DNA of 64,000 nucleotides from Polynucleobacter sp. JS-JIR-II-50 (GCF_018687895.1 NZ_CP061307.1:1984934-2048933); one strand, 5' to 3'. Shown: positions 30,304 to 41,578, numbered from the stretch's first letter. The notes: a model not told the origin generated them from the sequence alone. Numbers and translations are program-made.

Positions 30304-31817
30304 GCCACCTCACTTGCTGGACGCAAATGCCAATCGCTGGCTTGCTGATATTGATGGGCCACTTGCAACAAGCGTGCTTCAGAAAAATAATTACCAATGA
30401 GTTGCATGCCGATAGGTAAATTATTTCCATTAAATCCACATGGGACACTCATCGCTGGTAAACCTGCCAAGTTTGTAGAAAGCGTATAAATATCTTCTAG
30501 ATACATTTGCACTGGATCTTTAGATTTCTCGCCCAAACGCCAAGCCACATCAGGGGCTACAGGCCCTAGGATGACATCGCACTGATTGAATGCAGCTTGA
30601 AAGTCTGCCGCAATAATGCGACGAATTTTTTGTGCCTGCAGGTAATAAGCATCATAGTAACCATGACATAGCACATAGGTTCCAATCATGATGCGGCGCT
30701 TCACTTCTTCACCAAAACCTTCGGTACGTGACTTGGCATACATGTCATTGAGATCACGGTATTCACTAGCGCGATATCCATAACGCACACCGTCAAAGCG
30801 ACTCAAGTTACTTGATGCTTCTGCTGGCGCTAAAACGTAATACACCGGAATAGATAACTTGGTTTTTGGCAAACTCACTTCAACCAATGTAGCGCCTAGA
30901 TTTTCTAAAAGCTTAGTGGCTTCAGTAACGGATTTAGCAACATCAACGGCCAAACCTTCAGCAAAGAATTCTTTTGGCAAACCAACACGCAAACCCTCCA
31001 ACGGTTTTGCGGGATTGGCATTGCCTTCCTTCCACTGTTGATTGAGATAACGACCGTAATCTTCACCAGAATCAGCCAAGGAGGTGGAGTCACGCGGATC
31101 ATGCGAAGACATTGCAGACAGCAACAAGGCGCAATCTTCTGCAGTTTTGCCCATCGGCCCAGCTTGATCGAGCGAGGAAGCGTAAGCAATCATGCCGTAG
31201 CGCGACACGCGCCCATAACTCGGTTTAATACCGGTTAATCCACAAAAAGCTGCTGGCTGACGGATTGAGCCGCCCGTATCTGTACCGGTAGCGATCGGAG
31301 CCAAACCAGCGGCTACAGCTGCAGCCGAGCCACCCGATGAACCTCCAGCCACGTGGGCAGAATTCCATGGGTTTAGAACAGGGCCATAGGCAGAGTTCTC
31401 ATTAGACGAGCCCATCGCGAACTCGTCCATATTGGTTTTACCCAAACAAACCATTCCAGCGCCATGGGGATTGCCTTCGTCTGGGATTCCCAGATTGGCC
31501 ACCACCGTGGCATCAAAAGGACTCTGATATCCAGCCAAGATTTTGGAGGCAGCAGTCGACTTCCAGCCACGGGTAACAAAGACATCCTTATGTGCAACGG
31601 GGATACCAGTTAACTTACCAGCTTTGCCATCGGAAATTAGCTTGTCTGCTTTAGATGCTTGCTCTAAGCTTAAGTGAGCATTCACATCAAGATATGCATT
31701 CCACTGTTTTCCGGCCTCAATACGGTCCAAAAAGTACTGGGTTAACTCGGTGCTGGAAACCTCTTTTGCAGCCAGTGCCTTTGCCATTAAAGCGATAGGG
31801 GTGTGGTGCCAACTCAT
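30300..31817 (-). CDS. gatA: Aspartyl/glutamyl-tRNA amidotransferase subunit A
   Basis: The glutaminase subunit of GatCAB, an amidase-signature enzyme of 505 aa. The Ser-cisSer-Lys triad is visible: Lys in [12 protein letters not shown], the two Ser in [17 protein letters not shown] and [16 protein letters not shown]. The C-terminus carries [14 protein letters not shown]. It overlaps gatC and gatB by 4 bases each. Confidence 0.97.
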   Translation of the reverse strand: MSWHHTPIALMAKALAAKEVSSTELTQYFLDRIEAGKQWNAYLDVNAHLSLEQASKADKLISDGKAGKLTGIPVAHKDVFVTRGWKSTAASKILAGYQSPFDATVVANLGIPDEGNPHGAGMVCLGKTNMDEFAMGSSNENSAYGPVLNPWNSAHVAGGSSGGSAAAVAAGLAPIATGTDTGGSIRQPAAFCGLTGIKPSYGRVSRYGMIAYASSLDQAGPMGKTAEDCALLLSAMSSHDPRDSTSLADSGEDYGRYLNQQWKEGNANPAKPLEGLRVGLPKEFFAEGLAVDVAKSVTEATKLLENLGATLVEVSLPKTKLSIPVYYVLAPAEASSNLSRFDGVRYGYRASEYRDLNDMYAKSRTEGFGEEVKRRIMIGTYVLCHGYYDAYYLQAQKIRRIIAADFQAAFNQCDVILGPVAPDVAWRLGEKSKDPVQMYLEDIYTLSTNLAGLPAMSVPCGFNGNNLPIGMQLIGNYFSEARLLQVAHQYQQASDWHLRPASEVA

Positions 31818-32107
31818 TCGATCACCTTTGGCACCAAGAAATAGCCGTCGTGCTGGGCAGGGGCTGACTGCATATTTTCGGCACGATGATCTGATTCAGT
31901 AACTCGGTCAACGCGCATGGGTTGAGCCAAATCACGCAAAAAGAGGATTGGGTGAGCCAATGGCTCAAGACCAGTAGTATCAACGGCCTGCATTTCCTCA
32001 ACCAAGGAAAAAATGGCCTGTAATTGAGGCAAAACTGCCTCGGCTTCTGCCTGATTTAACTCAAGCCTAGATAGGTGCGCAATGCGCTGGACATCATCAA
32101 GTTTCAT
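31814..32107 (-). CDS. gatC: Aspartyl/glutamyl-tRNA amidotransferase subunit C
   Basis: The small 97-aa stabilising subunit of GatCAB. It begins [19 protein letters not shown], the family signature (VxxIAxLARLxL), and includes [15 protein letters not shown] and the C-terminal FLVPKVIE. First gene of the gatC-gatA-gatB-DUF484-xerC series; 59 bases separate it from divergent mreB, so both promoters share that short gap. Confidence 0.95.
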   Translation of the reverse strand: MKLDDVQRIAHLSRLELNQAEAEAVLPQLQAIFSLVEEMQAVDTTGLEPLAHPILFLRDLAQPMRVDRVTESDHRAENMQSAPAQHDGYFLVPKVIE

Positions 32108-32142
32108 GGGACGAGAGTATCATTCCTATATATTTTCATTAA

Positions 32143-33210
<1,068 letters not shown>

Positions 33211-33234
33211 GCGACATACACGTCGACCAGGGAA

Positions 33235-34170
33235 TTGCAACATAGCGCTCCACCACTTTTCAGACAGGGCATTCCGGCCTTACTTAAACTGATTGTCTGT
33301 CTGTCGATCAGCATCGCTCTGATGCTGATCGATTTTCGTTTCAAAGCACTCGACCCCATTCGCAATAACGTCAATTGGATTTTGCGTCCACTTGAATACG
33401 TCATGATGGCACCGCGCAATGCATTCGAAGCAACATCTGAATACTTCACAACCAGATCAACTCTTGATCAAGAAAACCAAGTAATGAAAGTACGTCAAGC
33501 AGAGCTTTCTTTGCTGGCAAATCAATCTGAGTTTTTGATGGTGGAAAACCAAAACCTGCGCGAGCTCATGACATTGCAAAAACAGGTTCCGTTCAAAACA
33601 TTGCCGGTAGAAATTCTGTTTAACCCACCCAATCCAATTTCACAGCGCATCGTAATCAATCGCGGCAGTAACAATGGCCTGAAGCTCGGCAACCCGATTG
33701 CCAATGATTCGGGCATTTTGGGTCAGGTGGTCCGTCTCTACGAACGCTCTGCCGAGGTTTCCCTGCTAGAAGACCGTGATTTTGCGGTTCCAGTTCAAGT
33801 GGCCCGCAACGGCCTTCGTGCAGCTGTATTTGGCGCGGGGCGCGGCAATCCACTGGAACTTCGCTATTTACCGGTAGCCAGCGATTTGGAAGTTGGCGAT
33901 ATTTTGCTGACCTCAGGCATTGATGGTGTTTACCCCCCAGGATTCGCAGTAGCAGTGATTAGCAAAATTGAGCGCAATGTCGACAAGAACTCTTCCAACG
34001 TATTTTGTGTTCCTGTTGCAGCAGTAAATCGCTATCGTCAAGCGCTTGCACTTTTGTATGATCCGCAGATCGACGCTAAGGCAGCCACTGTTAACAACAA
34101 ATCGGCTTCTGGTGCGCCACTAAGCAATACGCCTGGCAGGCGCCAAACTCGGGCGCGAGGAATGCAATGA
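33235..34170 (+). CDS. mreC: Rod shape-determining protein MreC
   Basis: Bitopic inner-membrane elongasome protein, 311 aa. A transmembrane helix at about residues 17-35 (LLKLIVCLSISIALMLIDF) is followed by a coiled coil (about 70-110) and the beta-domain with INRGSNNGLKLGNPIANDSGILGQV and DILLTSGIDGVYPPGFAVA. The start is TTG 33235 with AGGGA directly before it; the resulting QHSAPPLFRQG N-terminus is the conserved beta-proteobacterial form, and no ATG occurs until inside the membrane helix. The last 30 residues are a polar, probably disordered tail. Overlaps mreD by 4 bases. Confidence 0.95.
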   Translation: MQHSAPPLFRQGIPALLKLIVCLSISIALMLIDFRFKALDPIRNNVNWILRPLEYVMMAPRNAFEATSEYFTTRSTLDQENQVMKVRQAELSLLANQSEFLMVENQNLRELMTLQKQVPFKTLPVEILFNPPNPISQRIVINRGSNNGLKLGNPIANDSGILGQVVRLYERSAEVSLLEDRDFAVPVQVARNGLRAAVFGAGRGNPLELRYLPVASDLEVGDILLTSGIDGVYPPGFAVAVISKIERNVDKNSSNVFCVPVAAVNRYRQALALLYDPQIDAKAATVNNKSASGAPLSNTPGRRQTRARGMQ

Positions 34171-34691
34171 TCGATTTCCAGAGCGGCTACATTCTGCGCC
34201 CGGTAAATCCGGTCTTTATTTATTTCAGCCTATTTTGTGCGCTGCTATTAAACCTATTGCCCATTGGCAATTACGGCTGGGTTCCGGACTGGTTAATTCT
34301 GTGCATTGTGTTTTGGAACATTCATCAGCACCGTTATGTCAGCGTCATCACTGCATTCATTTTGGGCTTGATGATGGATGTGCATAATTCGGATTTATTA
34401 GGATTGCATGCATTTAGTTATTCTCTAGTTGCCTATCTTGCAATCTCATGGCATAGGCGTATCGTGGCCCTTACCGTTCTCTCGCAAGCCCTGCACCTGC
34501 TTCCTATTTTCTTATTGGTATCGCTATTTCCTGTGCTGGCACACTGGCTGCTCAGCGGTGAACTCTATTGGTGGGCTTTAACTGGCGCAATCCAGGCTTT
34601 GATTGAAGCGATGCTTTGGCCTATAGCCACCCGCATCTTGCTTGCGCCGCAACGTCGCCCTATAGATGTTGATCACAATCGACCCCTCTAA
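34167..34691 (+). CDS. mreD: Rod shape-determining protein MreD
   Basis: A 174-aa polytopic inner-membrane protein with about five hydrophobic segments. It begins with the typical RPVNPVFIYFSLFCALLLNLLP and contains FILGLMMDVHNSDLLGLHAFSYSLVAYLA, the signature loop (GLxxDxxxxxxLGxxAL). It works with MreC and RodA in the elongasome. Overlaps mreC by 4 bases. Confidence 0.93.
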   Translation: MIDFQSGYILRPVNPVFIYFSLFCALLLNLLPIGNYGWVPDWLILCIVFWNIHQHRYVSVITAFILGLMMDVHNSDLLGLHAFSYSLVAYLAISWHRRIVALTVLSQALHLLPIFLLVSLFPVLAHWLLSGELYWWALTGAIQALIEAMLWPIATRILLAPQRRPIDVDHNRPL

Positions 34692-34699
34692 GAAGCGGC

Positions 34700-36607
34700 A
34701 TGGTTTCTTTTAAAAAACCGAATCTCGACTCTTTTCAAGAGCGCATTCATATTGCGACTCTATTTGTCACGTTTTGCTTTTTACTACTCATCACCCGTCT
34801 TGTATGGCTACAACTAGTAAGCCACGGAAAATACGCACTTCTGGCTGAAAGCAATCGCATTGCCTTGGTTCCAGCGCCGGCAAATCGCGGGCTCATTATT
34901 GATCGCAATGGCATCGTTATTGGTCGAAATTATTCCGCCCTAACCTTGGATGTGAATGCCGAAGAAGTCAAAGGGAATGTAGATCAACTCATCAACGATC
35001 TTTCTGAAATCGTTGCTATTTCGCCTCGGGATCGTCGCAATTTCAAGCGCTCCCTGGAGGATTCTCGCAATATGGGCACTTTTCCCCTGCGTTCCATGCT
35101 CAACGAGACCGAAACTGCCCGGTTTATGGCAAATCGCTATCGCTTTCCTGGGGTAGAAATCCGAGCCAGAAGCTTTCGGGAGTATCCATACAACGAATTA
35201 GCCTCCCACCTAATTGGCTATATTGGCCGAGTTTCACAGCGCGACAAAGAGCGCATGCAGACTGAAATTGAGGGCGCCAAGGCCGATGATCCCGATGCTT
35301 TGCAGGCTTCTTTTTTACCTGGCATTCAGTACGTAGGCAAGATTGGTTTAGAGCAAAGTTATGAAACGGTATTGCGTGGCGTGCCTGGTTACGATCAAGT
35401 AGAAATTACTGCGGGCGGCAAACCAGTGCGCACACTTTCTAGCTCTCCTTCGGTTCCCGGCAAAAATGTAGTTCTCTCAGTTGATATCAAGCTTCAATAT
35501 TTAGTTGAGCAACTGTATGGAAATTTCCGCGGTGCATTTGTGGCGATTGAACCGGAGACGGGTGACGTATTGGCTTTTGTCTCTAAGCCCAACTTCAATC
35601 CGAATGATTTTGTGGAAGGCATTGATTCAGTGACTTGGAAAGAGTTAAATGACTCACCACAGAAGCCACTCTATAACCGCCCACTAAAAGGCATCTATCC
35701 ACCGGGATCAACATACAAACCTTTTATGGCATTGGCGGCCTTAGAAAATAAAAAGCGCACGCCATCACAAACTATTTCGGATCCTGGTTACTTTGATTTT
35801 GGTAACCACACCTTCCGGGATGATAAAAAAGGTGGTCACGGAATTGTCGATATGCAAAAGTCGATTGTTGAATCTTGTGACACTTATTACTACATGCTTG
35901 CCCGAGACATGGGCGTAAACATGATTGCCGATTTTATGAAGCCATTAGGCTTTGGTCAAATTACTGGCATCGATTTACAAGGCGAAGCAAGAGGTGTTTT
36001 GCCATCCACCGAATGGAAGAAAAATACTTTCAAAAAACCTGAGCAGCAAAAGTGGTACGAGGGTGAAACTATTTCCCTGGGTATTGGACAGGGTTACAAC
36101 GCTTTCACAATTTTGCAGTTAGCCCATGCCATGGCAAATGTAGCCAATAACGGTATTGTGATGAAGCCTCACTTAGTCAAAGCTATTGAAGATCCATTTA
36201 CTCGCAACAGAGTGCTGACAACCCCCAAAGAAAGTTATCGCATCGATCTCAATGCTGAGAATATTGAAGTGATCAAGAAGGCTATGGTCGAGGTTAATAA
36301 CTCTGGCACATCTGCCGCAGCATTTAAGGGCACTGGATATCAAGTGGGCGGAAAAACCGGAACTGCGCAAGTATTTAGCTTGAACTCCAAAGATTACAAA
36401 CATGGATCTACAGCAGAATTTTTGCGCGACCATGCCTTGTATATCGCCTTTGCTCCAGCGGATAAACCAACCATTGTGATTGCGATGGTTGTAGAGAACG
36501 CAGGCTTCGGCGCACAGTATGCTGCTCCGATTGCGCGTCAAGCATTGGACTACTACATTGAGGGCAAGTGGCCCAAGGAGGTTCCGGAATGGAAAAGAGC
36601 CCCTTAA
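34700..36607 (+). CDS. mrdA: Penicillin-binding protein 2 (elongation transpeptidase)
   Basis: A class B PBP that crosslinks lateral-wall peptidoglycan. It is 635 aa. A single N-terminal membrane helix (about 20-40) precedes the pedestal domain. The transpeptidase motifs are all visible: PPGSTYKPFMA (S-x-x-K), SCDTYYYMLA (the SxD variant usual in PBP2) and VGGKTGTAQV (KTG). It overlaps rodA by 19 bases. Confidence 0.97.
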   Translation: MVSFKKPNLDSFQERIHIATLFVTFCFLLLITRLVWLQLVSHGKYALLAESNRIALVPAPANRGLIIDRNGIVIGRNYSALTLDVNAEEVKGNVDQLINDLSEIVAISPRDRRNFKRSLEDSRNMGTFPLRSMLNETETARFMANRYRFPGVEIRARSFREYPYNELASHLIGYIGRVSQRDKERMQTEIEGAKADDPDALQASFLPGIQYVGKIGLEQSYETVLRGVPGYDQVEITAGGKPVRTLSSSPSVPGKNVVLSVDIKLQYLVEQLYGNFRGAFVAIEPETGDVLAFVSKPNFNPNDFVEGIDSVTWKELNDSPQKPLYNRPLKGIYPPGSTYKPFMALAALENKKRTPSQTISDPGYFDFGNHTFRDDKKGGHGIVDMQKSIVESCDTYYYMLARDMGVNMIADFMKPLGFGQITGIDLQGEARGVLPSTEWKKNTFKKPEQQKWYEGETISLGIGQGYNAFTILQLAHAMANVANNGIVMKPHLVKAIEDPFTRNRVLTTPKESYRIDLNAENIEVIKKAMVEVNNSGTSAAAFKGTGYQVGGKTGTAQVFSLNSKDYKHGSTAEFLRDHALYIAFAPADKPTIVIAMVVENAGFGAQYAAPIARQALDYYIEGKWPKEVPEWKRAP

Positions 36608-37740
36608 TCAAAGTTAAAGGATTTTTCTCCAGCATCTTCGCTGGTTTAGACCGCCAGCTAGGCCTTATTCTGCTTGGCTTAGCGGCCGTTGGCTTTTTTA
36701 CTTTTTTATCTGCAAGTCAAAACACTCCCGTACAAATTGCAGATGAATTACGTAATCTCGCACTCTCGTTTCTAGTGATGTGGGTCGTTTCACGTATTCC
36801 ACCAAAATGGTTAGAGATGGGTGCAGTTTGGATTTATGGATTTGGTGTTGCCCTCTTAATCGGGGTGGCCGCATTCGGACTCATTAAAAAAGGTGCGCGT
36901 CGCTGGCTCAATATTGGATTTGTCATTCAGCCATCTGAGATCATGAAGATTGCGATGCCGCTCATGCTTGCTTGGTACTTTCAAAAGCGGGAAGGCATTC
37001 AAAAATCCTGGGACTATGGTGTTGCTGCCGTGATCTTAGCTATCCCGGTTTTTTTAATTGCACGCCAACCAGATCTGGGAACGGCGCTCCTCGTTTTTGC
37101 GGCAGGGCTATACGTCATCATTTTGGCAGGGCTGCCCTGGAAATGGATACTGCCATTTGTGGGCTTAGGTGTTATTGGTATTTTGTTAATTATTATTTTT
37201 GGCGGCACCATTTGCGCCCACGATGTAGTGTGGCCATTTGTTCACGACTATCAGAAGCATCGTATATGCACTCTGCTAGATCCGACTAGCGACCCCCTTG
37301 GCAAAGGCTTTCATACCATTCAATCGATGATCGCAATTGGCTCTGGCGGATTTTTTGGCAAAGGTTGGTTCCAAGGAACACAAGCACATCTAGAATTTAT
37401 TCCAGAAAAACATACTGACTTTGTCTTTGCGGTGTTCTCGGAAGAGTTTGGTTTATTGGGAAACCTGATATTGATTGCCTTGTTCTTCGCGCTCATTAAA
37501 AGAGGTCTAGCAATCTCAGCTAGCGGGCCAAACTTGTTTACACGCCTTTTAGGCGCATCAGTGACTTTAATTTTCTTTACCTATGCATTTGTCAACATTG
37601 GCATGGTGAGCGGTCTCTTACCAGTAGTTGGTGTGCCACTTCCATTTATTAGCTATGGCGGTACTGCATTAGTGACGCTTGGATTTGGCGCAGGAATATT
37701 AATGAGCATCCATCGTCATCGTCGTTTAGTGCAAAGTTAA
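36589..37740 (+). CDS. rodA: Rod shape-determining glycosyltransferase RodA
   Basis: A SEDS-family peptidoglycan glycosyltransferase that pairs with PBP2, 383 aa. The core motifs are IQPSEIMKIAMPLMLAWYF, ARQPDLGTALL, LDPTSDPLGKGFHTIQS and PVVGVPLPFISYGGTALVTLGFGAGI. I choose ATG 36589 (MEKSPLIKVKG) because AAGGAGG lies seven bases before it; an in-frame ATG at 36568 lies deeper within mrdA and has no such site. Last gene of the mre operon, followed by a strong terminator. Confidence 0.96.
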   Translation: MEKSPLIKVKGFFSSIFAGLDRQLGLILLGLAAVGFFTFLSASQNTPVQIADELRNLALSFLVMWVVSRIPPKWLEMGAVWIYGFGVALLIGVAAFGLIKKGARRWLNIGFVIQPSEIMKIAMPLMLAWYFQKREGIQKSWDYGVAAVILAIPVFLIARQPDLGTALLVFAAGLYVIILAGLPWKWILPFVGLGVIGILLIIIFGGTICAHDVVWPFVHDYQKHRICTLLDPTSDPLGKGFHTIQSMIAIGSGGFFGKGWFQGTQAHLEFIPEKHTDFVFAVFSEEFGLLGNLILIALFFALIKRGLAISASGPNLFTRLLGASVTLIFFTYAFVNIGMVSGLLPVVGVPLPFISYGGTALVTLGFGAGILMSIHRHRRLVQS

Positions 37741-37786
37741 CTCAGCGCGGCGATGTATTGGATTGATTGAGATTCCTGAAGAAATA

Positions 37787-37812
37787 AAAAAGCCCGGCAT
37801 GCCGGGCTTTTT
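37787..37812. terminator. Bidirectional rho-independent terminator between rodA and hup
   Basis: AAAAAGCCCGGC and GCCGGGCTTTTT form a 12-bp stem with A-run and U-run on the two sides, so it can end both the rightward mre operon and the leftward HU gene, which converge here. Confidence 0.92.
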
Positions 37813-37828
37813 ATCAACAAAGGAAGAA

Positions 37829-38113
37829 TTACTTCTTACGCTTGTTAACTGAATCTTTAAATGCTTTACCAGCAGAAAACTTAACAGTTTTTGCAGCAGC
37901 AATTTTGAGTGGCTCACCAGTTTTTGGGTTACGACCCATACGTGCAGCACGCTTGCCAGAAGCAAAAGTACCAAAGCCGATCAGTTGTACTGAGTCACCT
38001 TTAGTAACAGCTTTGATGATTGTGTCGATTGCAGAATTCAATGCGAATTCAGCTTTGGCTTTAGAAATCTCCGCGTCGTCAGCAATCGCTGCGATTAGTT
38101 CGGCTTTGTTCAA
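37829..38113 (-). CDS. hup: Histone-like DNA-binding protein HU
   Basis: A 94-aa nucleoid protein. [28 protein letters not shown] is the dimerisation helix region, [25 protein letters not shown] the DNA-binding arm with its intercalating NP, and the end is [10 protein letters not shown]. The start is TTG 38111-38113, since AAGGAG lies six bases upstream and the protein then begins at the family-typical position; an upstream in-frame ATG would add twelve untypical residues. The TTG may limit translation of an abundant protein. Confidence 0.93.
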   Translation of the reverse strand: MNKAELIAAIADDAEISKAKAEFALNSAIDTIIKAVTKGDSVQLIGFGTFASGKRAARMGRNPKTGEPLKIAAAKTVKFSAGKAFKDSVNKRKK

Positions 38114-38226
38114 GTGAAGCTCCTTATAGATATTGATGTCAGCGCACATTACGCTTACATGATTTTAACCACAAAAAATTACAAAAATAAAGTTGCGTTA
38201 CAGCAATTTTTTACTACGACTACAAA

Positions 38227-38592
38227 TTACTCATCCAAAACGGTGATATCAGAAACAAAATACTCAGTATCGCCAAAACAGGTAGTTGGCAAACCAATGT
38301 GTTGCTCATACTTTAGGGCAACCTTTTTACCTAAATTAGCATTTATTTTTTGCGCCACAGCATCTTCACGCACCGTAAAGAGGAATTTTTCTGACATCGT
38401 GCCCGGCATAGAAACCATGGCTAATTCCCCTTCCCAAGTTTTGCATATATAACCGCGATTAGAGAATTTCTGCACGTACCCTGCGCGCTCTCCGCTGCCA
38501 TAGCTCCAGGTGAGCATACCCCACGTGTAGAGTGAAATACCCACTAACCCAATTAAAACAAGGCTTAAGAGCCACTTTATAAAGCTATTCAT
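38227..38592 (-). CDS. Conserved hypothetical membrane-anchored protein
   Basis: A 121-aa protein starting at ATG 38592, preceded by AAGGAAG at good spacing (the frame stays open upstream without support). An N-terminal hydrophobic helix (FIKWLLSLVLIGLVGISLYTWG) is followed by a soluble domain with RAGYVQKFSNRGYICKTWEGELAM, FTVREDAVAQKI and a C-terminal VSDITVLDE. I recall similar small proteins as conserved hypotheticals in Burkholderiales; some databases label them 6-phosphogluconate dehydrogenase without motif support. Function unknown; probably periplasm-facing. Confidence 0.8.
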   Translation of the reverse strand: MNSFIKWLLSLVLIGLVGISLYTWGMLTWSYGSGERAGYVQKFSNRGYICKTWEGELAMVSMPGTMSEKFLFTVREDAVAQKINANLGKKVALKYEQHIGLPTTCFGDTEYFVSDITVLDE

Positions 38593-38743
38593 AAGATCTT
38601 CCTTAGCAAAAATCCACATAAACCCTAATCCGGTTTTTAAACCCTCTGCTTGAAGTATATGGGCATCCGTCCATAAGAAATAGTCCATTTGGAGCTCATA
38701 TACAAATTAAAATAACAACCATTACCTCACTTAGACAAAGCTC

Positions 38744-39646
38744 ATGGAAATTCGTCACATTATTTTTTTTGTATTTATAGCATCGGCTGTTTACGTCTAT
38801 TTCAGAGGAAAAGTTCGTTTTGGGGTCGTTAGATCCCTGACCGACTATCAAGTGCTTTTGGCGCCCGTAAATGCACTTTTGTATTTATTTTCAAAAGTAA
38901 AACCTGGCGCCTTTATTCCGGTAAGTCAATTTCCTGAAATGCAACCCATCCAAGATAACTGGGAAATGATTCGGCAAGAAGCACTTTCACTGCAGGAAGG
39001 CGGCTCTATTGCTGCGGCAACTGGATACAACGATATTGGCTTTAACTCCTTCTTTCGCACTGGGTGGAAGCGTTTTCATCTCTGCTGGTACGGAAAAGAG
39101 GTGCCCTCAGCCCAAGCAGGATGCCCCAAAACGGTTGCACTGCTTAAATCAATCCCTTCGGTCAAGGCTGCCATGTTCGCCTCTCTGCCTCCTGGAGCAA
39201 CGCTGGTGCGCCATCGTGACCCCTACGCAGGCTCCTTGCGCTATCACATTGGCCTAACTACTCCCAACGACCCGAAATGTTTTATTGATGTGGATGGAGA
39301 GCGTTATTTCTGGAAAGATGGTGAAGCAGTGATGTTTGATGAAACTTACATTCACTTCGCCGCCAATGAAACAGATCAGCAAAGAATCATCTTATTTTGC
39401 GATGTCGAACGCCCAGTTCACACAAAGGCAGTTGCGCTATTCAATCGCTGGTTTGGACGCTATGTTATGAGCGCCGCATCATCCCAAAATGTTGAAGGTG
39501 AAAAAATAGGTTTCGTAAATATTTTGTTCACCTATTTCTACCATCTCCGCGCGCAAGCAAAAAAGCTTAAAGCAAAACATCGCTCCGTTTATTACGTGGG
39601 TAAGTGGGTGCTTATTTTGGGAATCTTGTGGGCAATTTTTTGGTAA
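38744..39646 (+). CDS. Aspartyl/asparaginyl beta-hydroxylase family protein, LpxO-like
   Basis: A 300-aa Fe(II)/2-oxoglutarate dioxygenase with hydrophobic segments at both ends (residues 6-22 and the last ~15), as in LpxO, which 2-hydroxylates a lipid A secondary acyl chain. The iron ligands are visible in LVRHRDPYAGSLRYHIGL (H-x-D) and DETYIHFAANET (distal His), and QQRIILFCDVERP carries the 2OG-binding Arg. Three LpxL-type acyltransferases elsewhere in the window fit a lipid A role; the exact substrate is inferred. Confidence 0.85.
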   Translation: MEIRHIIFFVFIASAVYVYFRGKVRFGVVRSLTDYQVLLAPVNALLYLFSKVKPGAFIPVSQFPEMQPIQDNWEMIRQEALSLQEGGSIAAATGYNDIGFNSFFRTGWKRFHLCWYGKEVPSAQAGCPKTVALLKSIPSVKAAMFASLPPGATLVRHRDPYAGSLRYHIGLTTPNDPKCFIDVDGERYFWKDGEAVMFDETYIHFAANETDQQRIILFCDVERPVHTKAVALFNRWFGRYVMSAASSQNVEGEKIGFVNILFTYFYHLRAQAKKLKAKHRSVYYVGKWVLILGILWAIFW

Positions 39647-39661
39647 GTACTGACTCTAAAA

Positions 39662-39958
39662 TCATGGACTTAACAACTGCGTAATTTGCTCAGGACTGAT
39701 AGGCCCCCAAATTTCCACTCGTTTCTTGCGGCTATTTTGACCAGAAACGAATTGAATTTGTTTTTGAGGCACCCTTAATTGCTTAGAAAGCCAAGCCAAT
39801 AAGAGCTCATTAGCCTTATTTTCCAGGGCAGGCGCCTGTAAAGAAATCTTTAAACACCCATCATGCAGGCCAACGACCTTGGTCACCTTGGCTCCTGGCT
39901 GACAGTGCAAATTTAAGATAATTCCGGTGGGGGTTTGTTTTAACCAATTAGGCGTCAT
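39662..39958 (-). CDS. DUF167 / YggU family protein
   Basis: A 98-aa protein of the YggU family: LHCQPGAKVTKVVGLHDGCLKISLQAPALENKANELLLAWLSKQL and VSGQNSRKKRVEI are the family core (PGAxxxxI, AxPxxGKAN, SGxxSRxK). No firm biochemical function is known. Convergent with the LpxO-like gene and divergent from the carbonic anhydrase (22-base gap). Confidence 0.9.
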   Translation of the reverse strand: MTPNWLKQTPTGIILNLHCQPGAKVTKVVGLHDGCLKISLQAPALENKANELLLAWLSKQLRVPQKQIQFVSGQNSRKKRVEIWGPISPEQITQLLSP

Positions 39959-39980
39959 TAAAGTACTTTAAACTGAAAGC

Positions 39981-40652
39981 ATGACGATGAAGAATTCTCA
40001 AGCGCTAGAGCAGCTATTTGCCAACAATCGCACCTGGGCCGAAAGCATGGTGGCAAAGGATGCCGATTTCTTTAAGCGCCTCGTTTCTCAGCAAGCTCCT
40101 GAATATCTGTGGATTGGCTGTTCTGATAGCCGAGTGCCGGCGAATGACATTGTGAACTTGCTTCCTGGCGAATTATTCGTTCACCGAAATGTTGCAAACG
40201 TAGTTGTTCATACTGATTTGAATTGCTTGTCTGTTATTCAATTTGCAATTGATTTACTAAAGGTAAAACACATATTAGTAGTAGGTCATTACGGTTGCTC
40301 TGGTGTTCATGCGGCGCTCACCGACAAGCGAGTTGGCTTAGCCGACAACTGGTTGCGTCACGTTAAGGATGTACATCAAAAACATGAGCGTTATTTAGGC
40401 GAAGCTATTCCAACCCCTAAGCGTCAAGATCGCCTTTGCGAACTCAATGTTATTGAGCAAGTGGTTAACGTATGCGAAACAACCATTGTGCAAGATGCTT
40501 GGGCACGCGGGCAAGATCTCACCGTTCATGGCTGGGCTTATCGCCTTGAAACTGGCCTAGTAAATGATTTGGGTATGTCGAGCAGCTCTATTGAAGAAAT
40601 GGCAGAGCGCTATGCCAAATCCGTAAAGCGTTACGAATCAGAGCAAAACTAA
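39981..40652 (+). CDS. can: Beta-class carbonic anhydrase
   Basis: Interconverts CO2 and bicarbonate. It is 223 aa. The zinc ligands are Cys and Asp in WIGCSDSRVPAND and His/Cys in VVGHYGCSGVHAAL; PGELFVHRNVANVV is the family signature. An ATG two codons further (MKNSQ) is an alternative start. It is followed after one base by an lpxL-like gene. A bicarbonate transporter (SbtA) lies 16 kb away. Confidence 0.96.
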   Translation: MTMKNSQALEQLFANNRTWAESMVAKDADFFKRLVSQQAPEYLWIGCSDSRVPANDIVNLLPGELFVHRNVANVVVHTDLNCLSVIQFAIDLLKVKHILVVGHYGCSGVHAALTDKRVGLADNWLRHVKDVHQKHERYLGEAIPTPKRQDRLCELNVIEQVVNVCETTIVQDAWARGQDLTVHGWAYRLETGLVNDLGMSSSSIEEMAERYAKSVKRYESEQN

Positions 40653-40653
40653 T

Positions 40654-41553
40654 TTGCTGAAGTCTTTTTCCAATCAAGTAGTCGTTGCTCTACTCAAGCT
40701 ACTTGCACTCTTGCCATACAAGCTTCTGGTTGCGCTGGGCTACGGCCTTGGATATATTGCGGCTCGTATTCCAAGCGATAGAAATCGAGTCGTCAAAACA
40801 AATCTCCATTTATGCTTTCCAAAATTAAGTCCGGCTGAAATCAACGATCTTGCCAAAGAGCATTGGCGATTGCTTGGACGTAGTCTGGTAGAGAAAAGCA
40901 TTATCTGGTGTGGCAGCTCCAAACAACTAAGCAATATGATTGAGGTGAAATCAGCAGTTGATCTTTCCAGCAAAAAACCACGCATCTTAGTAAACATGCA
41001 TTTCACGGGGATTGAGGGCAGCATTATTTTGAGTGCACTCTCCAAAACAAAACATTGGCCGCGTACCTCAGGATTTTTTCAGAGAATGAAGAATCCCTTT
41101 TTTAATAAGCGAATTGTCGAATGGCGCAATCGTTTTGGCGGGAATTCAATTGATCGCCAAGGCAATGCAAAGGCGATCATCCGAGAAATTCGCAATGGAG
41201 ACTTCATCATCATTGCGCCGGATCTTGATTTGGGTCTCAAGGATTCTGAATTTGTACCATTTTTTGGAATCCAAACAAACACCATTACCACCATTTCTCG
41301 CTTAGCAAAAATTACTGGTGCTGACGTATGCTTAATGACCACCACATTAAAAGCAGATGAATCAGGTTACCTTTGCGAAATTGGGAAGCCTTTAGAGAAT
41401 TTTCCCGGGGCAGACCCCAAGTCTGATACCGCACGCCTTAATCAATACTTTGAGGAAGAAATTCGACTTAGGCCGGCCGAATACTACTGGGTTCATAAGC
41501 GCTTTAAAAATCGCCCAGATAATGGTCCGAGCCCCTATAACCCTTCTATCTAG
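40654..41553 (+). CDS. Lipid A biosynthesis acyltransferase (LpxL/HtrB family), copy 3
   Basis: A 299-aa acyltransferase nearly the same length as copy 2 and closely similar throughout ([57 protein letters not shown]). The H-x4-E motif is HFTGIE. The start is a TTG at 40654, immediately after the can stop, with no nearby ATG. Two near-identical paralogues suggest different acyl-chain specificities or conditional use; that is inference. Confidence 0.9.
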   Translation: MLKSFSNQVVVALLKLLALLPYKLLVALGYGLGYIAARIPSDRNRVVKTNLHLCFPKLSPAEINDLAKEHWRLLGRSLVEKSIIWCGSSKQLSNMIEVKSAVDLSSKKPRILVNMHFTGIEGSIILSALSKTKHWPRTSGFFQRMKNPFFNKRIVEWRNRFGGNSIDRQGNAKAIIREIRNGDFIIIAPDLDLGLKDSEFVPFFGIQTNTITTISRLAKITGADVCLMTTTLKADESGYLCEIGKPLENFPGADPKSDTARLNQYFEEEIRLRPAEYYWVHKRFKNRPDNGPSPYNPSI

Positions 41554-41578
41554 GGGCCTTTTGTCCTATCATTAAGGG